NCBI GenBank assembly: GCA_037783545.1 | Contig: JBBELK010000064.1 | Coordinates: 1,054,001-1,118,000 of the forward strand | DNA length: 64,000 nucleotides | Reading direction: 5' to 3' | Origin: Henricia sp. BOLD:AAB3569 | Lineage: Eukaryota > Echinodermata > Asteroidea > Spinulosida > Echinasteridae | Part shown: positions 59,974-64,000 of the stretch, one piece after another | Numbering within the stretch: position 1 is the stretch's first letter | How the letters are laid out: each line of letters starts with the position of its first letter | Position numbers and translations under genes: made by a program | Notes under the pieces: model-generated | Seen by the model: the letters and a program-made list of their open reading frames with translations, nothing else | Database searches by the model: none | Told to the model about the DNA's origin: nothing

Positions 59974-60282
59974 ATAAAACTGAAATAGCTATCAAGAATT
60001 TGTGATGTCAATAGATTTGTTGACGCTTGTGAATCTTGCCAAAAAACACTATAGAGCATGGAGTCGGCGCTGATCATGATAAGATAAAACTACAGGCACA
60101 TCACTTCTCTGTAAATGTAAAGAAGTGAAAACCTACTCTTTCCAGAGTGAAATCTCCATGCACTTCAAAAAAATAGAGAAATATCCATTCGTAAAGAGAA
60201 GGGGATTCTCCCCGGTGTTCCTGGTTTGGCAGCCGAAGGCGCCACACGCCTATGTATCTCGATGTTTAGGCAGTTTCTAGGT

Positions 60283-60358
60283 ACTTGTAAAGCGCATTGA
60301 GATGTCGACAGACATGGAATGCGCTATATAAGAACTTGCTATTATTATTATTATTATT
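60283..60358 (+). repeat. SINE-like 3' tail
   Basis: TGTAAAGCGCATTGAGATG, then GCGCTATATAAGAACTTG and (TTA)n, a tail seen in many animal SINE/LINE pairs. The head, if present, would be upstream near 60190-60280. Confidence 0.6.
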
Positions 60359-61924
60359 TGTCACAAACTTTCAAAAGTTATATACATAAATGGACAAAAC
60401 TATATCAATTTTGTATATCCAATCACGCCAAATCATGTTGCTTAGCACTATCGCAGAATTAAAAAAAAACTTATTAGGGGATTCACCCTACAACCACAAC
60501 CAATGTCTATTGAAATCAATTGGCCGCCCGTTAGCCGATTAGTCACCAAATTATGGCGAAGTAACCATTCAATTTAAATCAATAAATCAGCATTGGGCTA
60601 ATAAGTCAAACAAATTCTAGAAGGTCTTTGACTCAAACCTTAAAAACATGTAATCCTATTGAACATTGTATTCTAACCATTTTAAAACGAACACGCGACA
60701 TAAATCGAAACTAATAAATTGATGTCAGAACATAGAAAATATCAAAGAAATGGGAATATAACAACTGTTTGGGGTCCCGTATGGAGAAGGTGCAGGAATG
60801 GACGAAAATGCCTGTGTTGACGGACCAACGCTTTGTTAGTAAAACGGAATTCAGGGAAATCGGGGAACCTATTGACGACTTGCCTTCATCGTCATTCCAT
60901 GAAGTTGGGATACGGTGTCCCCTGTTACATCGGATACCTTTTTAGGCTATATTTTACACTTACGAATTTCATTAGTCAATAGTACTCAGAAATGCCAGTG
61001 GTTTAATGAGAAAAAAACCGACAATTGTAACAAAATATAGTATAGCAGTTAACTAAATAAAATTGTGTGCAAATGCAGGTGTGCAGGCAATTGGTGTTTT
61101 TTAAACTACATGAAAATTCAAGTTTTTTCCAAATTTAGATTACAAATGATTGTTTAGATCTAGAACTGTATGCTAATGTCAAATTCAACAAGACTACTTT
61201 CAGGGTTGGGGTGAATTGAGATAAATTGGCGTGGCGTTTCGTTACATCGGTAACCATCATTTTTTAGAATAAATTCAAAATTGCTAAACTCCATCAAGAC
61301 TGAAGACTCAAAATTTATCAGGGAGCAGGCAAATTAACCACATCGAGCAACATCATTTTATAGAAAACACGACTCTCTGCTAACTTATTGGCCATTTTGT
61401 GGAAATTAAGAAATGTCACACTATTGTGTCCCAACTTCTTGGAATGAACCCTCGGTCAAAGGAGCAATTTTTCTGTGATTACTGTGATCCAAGGACCTGC
61501 TGCCCCAAAAATAGCTAAATAAGACGTTCTGTATGGAAATAAATCATTGAACTAAAATACAATTTGAATATATGAAATATGAAATGAAAAAATATAAAAA
61601 TATAAAAAGAATCAACACTACAAAATTAAAAAGGAATAAAAAGATTTAAATTGCAAGGGAAAAAACCGCAAAATTATAACTTATCCAAACAAATAAATAA
61701 TTAAATTTTATAGATAAATAAATACACAAGCACACAAATAAACTTAAGCAAGCAAAAAACAGTGAATTGGCAAATAAACAAGGTGAAAATAAAGAAGAAA
61801 AAATACTAGCAAATTAATGTTTAGGGGGGGGGGAGGACAAAAACAACCCCCAAAAAACGATTCGATAAGCGAAAAACCCGAGTTAAATGATGGCATTAAA
61901 GAAAGAATATTATTCAAAAAATAA
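60359..61924. other. No gene recognised
   Basis: Very AT-rich spacer. No domain-bearing ORF on either strand. Confidence 0.45.
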
Positions 61925-62962
61925 TTGTGTGCCAGTTAAGTTTTCTTAGTCTTTCAGGATAGGTCAATTCCATTTTTCTCTGTTTCAAGAGAATACGCGT
62001 TGCTCTTCTTTAAACCTGTTCCAAGTCGCCAATAAGATTCCGGGTGTGAAGGTTCCACACGGGCAGCCAAGATTGGTATAATAAGCGACTTGTAAAGGCA
62101 AAGAAGAGAGCGCGTGGAAATGCCCCCGGATACATGAAATTAAACCTAGCATTTTTTTGGCACGAGATATTAGATATAGCTTACACGGCTGGTCCAAGTG
62201 AGTTTGTTACTTAGCATAACACCGAGGTATTTAACTTCTTTGGCAGTTTCAAGGCGACGGAGTTCAGATTATAGATGAGCCGAGCAGGGTTTCGTTTACC
62301 GGTGAATCGTATAACTTTAGTCTTAGCCGGGTTTAATCTCATACTATTGTCCACACACCACTGAGACATAGTGTGCAGGTCTGTTTGCAGGAGGTTCTCA
62401 TCGGAAGTGTCGAACACAGGCCGGTAAATGACAGTATCGTCGGCAAACATTGCACACGATGATTTGAGGCAGGATGGCAAGTCATTGATGAACGTATTTA
62501 ATAAGAGCGGTCCAAGGAACTCAGAACGATGCTGGTTCAGTTCGAGTACCGGTAGTGTCCACGATATAATATTCGCTGCTGCCGGTCATGGATGGACGAA
62601 CGAATCCAAAACCAGACGTGTTCAATGATGTTGTATAATGAAGAAATCTTGCAAAGAAGGATGATGTGCGGCATGATATTAAATGCTTTCGAAAAAATCG
62701 AGGAAAACTGCGTCGATAACGGGCGGTCTTCGTTGATCCAAGGTAGAAGCCCACTTATTTGCGATGTTGAGAAATTGTGTAACCATGGAAGAAGGAAAGA
62801 TTCCTTCCTCCATGGTGTAACACAGGATTTACCCTTGGTAAACCCATGTTGCACGGGTGACAGAAGACAGTTATTGTCCTGGTGATTACGAATGGCGCCA
62901 GCTATGACGGTTTCTAAACTTTTACAGACGACTGATGTAAAGCGTATATGTTTCGGCTTGGT
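61925..62962 (-). pseudogene. LINE reverse transcriptase remnant (CR1/jockey-like), C2
   Basis: Right to left, with frameshifts: FTSVVCKSLETVIAGAIRNH, LSPVQHGFTKGKSC, then MFADDTVIY (catalytic FADD at about 62436-62447), SMRLNPAKTKVIRFTGKR and YISRAKKMLGLISCIRGHFH. These are consecutive blocks of a CR1/jockey-type reverse transcriptase. Several stops; inactive. The 5' part is replaced by another LINE at 62963. Confidence 0.82.
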
Positions 62963-64000
62963 ATAGATCCTGAGTTTCGTTGATATTTTGATACCCCGTC
63001 TATTCCAGGGTCTTTTCCGCAGGCGTCCGAAAACAGCCCATGCTGATTGAGTGCGAGCACCAAGCTCAGCATCCAGGGAAAGGTCGCCTTGATCCAAGGT
63101 ACCTGAAGCAATCAATGGCGTTAAGAGGCGGGAAGTATAAGCAGTGCATGGTACATTAATTATGTTTTCTTGATATTAACACGAAGTCCAAAGAAGTGGA
63201 TGCAGTAACGAATCGGTCTAGCATCAGCTGCAATGCTGTTTTAGAATGCGCGGCTAAACGCGTATCGTTAGCGTACATTAGGTCTCTCGCCCATGACTTG
63301 TTCACTTTCGTCTCCGCCTTGAGCCTTCAACATTGAAGAGCTTCCCATCAGTCCGATATGTTACAATAATATTCCGTCTTCAGTTCCTCAGTTGGCAATG
63401 AACATCACAGCGGAGAGATACAACGTAAACAGTGTCGGAGCAAGAACGCAGCTTGCTTCTCCCCGTGCTCCACAGTGAATTATTCACTATAGTTGTACTG
63501 CAAGCTGAGACGCTGTCCTTCATACGGTCGATCGTCGAGACTTTGCAGAAGGCCGGTGAGTTTGTCCGGACAGCCATACTATGGCCAAAAGAGTGGACGG
63601 GTGACCGTGTCGAATGCCTTCGAGAATTCTACAAATGCAACATGGAGGGGATGGATATGTTCGGCACATTTCTCCTGAAGCTGTCGCAGGGTGAATATCA
63701 TATCGATGGTACCTTGAGCTGCTCTGAAGCCGCACTGCGGCTCTGGCAGGACCTCTTCAGCAATTGATTGTAGGCGTTTTATAAGGACTTTTCCAAGGAT
63801 TTTAACAGCGATTGATAGAAGTGAAATACCACGGTAATTCCCACATTCTTGTTTGCTGCCTTTGCGTTTGAAGATGGTGACGATTAGTGCGTCATTGTAT
63901 ATAAAAACTTGGGGAGTTCACCGACAGCCACTTGGATAGACTCACTTCCCTGCTTTGTTGTTGGGCAGGTCTTTGATGGCTTTTTCTCCTTCCTTAGCGC
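62963..64000 (-). pseudogene. LINE reverse transcriptase remnant, different type, C1, runs off the window
   Basis: Right to left: a degenerate conserved block around 63840 (GNYRGISLLSI-like), SFRRNVPNIS near 63660, DRMKDSVSACSTTIVNNSLW near 63500, CSDTVYVVSLRCDVHCQL near 63400, then DLSLDAELGARTQSAWAVFG and RRGIKISTKLRIY at 63080-62963. The last block is typical of the region after the reverse transcriptase in another LINE group. Frames are broken. It joins C2 in frame at about 62962. The 5' end lies beyond the window. Confidence 0.75.

Overview
This window is AT-rich eukaryotic DNA from an animal nuclear genome. It has long GT-AG introns, is dense in inverted-repeat transposons, and repeatedly shows the TAGGCCTA motif. 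Gene structure, LINE types, a Gypsy integrase and many miniature foldback elements fit an invertebrate deuterostome, with an echinoderm or hemichordate the likeliest source. That assignment is inference, not proof.

The only host gene I can support is a complete TBK1/IKK-epsilon-type kinase on the + strand. I assembled 18 coding exons (29929-58298). All 17 introns are GT-AG, phases agree at every junction, and the 2559-nt CDS encodes 852 residues plus a stop. Exons 1-7 encode the kinase domain, exons 7-9 a ubiquitin-like region, exons 9-16 the helical scaffold/dimerisation region, and exons 16-18 a divergent C-terminal region ending in a short coiled-coil-like segment. The catalytic Lys, HRD, DFG and activation-loop Ser are all present. 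The protein is about 120 residues longer than human TBK1 (729).

1-29904 holds no recognisable host gene. It is a patchwork of mobile DNA. Two LINE fragments meet at about 7690. A deleted Gypsy-type LTR element (9122-10929) sits inside a LINE endonuclease and itself carries a MITE in its integrase. Several families of short TTAA-flanked elements and nested foldback elements fill much of the rest.

The kinase introns are also full of mobile DNA. Intron 3 (8.4 kb) holds a ~5 kb giant inverted repeat with Penelope-like reverse transcriptase fragments on both arms. Intron 4 has palindromic MITEs close on either side of exon 4, a TTAA element, and a Tc1-type element with Sleeping Beauty-like ends. 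Introns 11 and 13 hold copies of one MITE with 8-bp target duplications.

58299-64000 contains the probable poly(A) signal, another nested foldback, a SINE-like tail, and a chimaera of two LINEs on the minus strand that runs off the window end.

The strongest collective signal is a set of at least twelve insertions in seven families of short elements that begin at TTAA, most with a second TTAA at the other end. No transposase for them is visible here.
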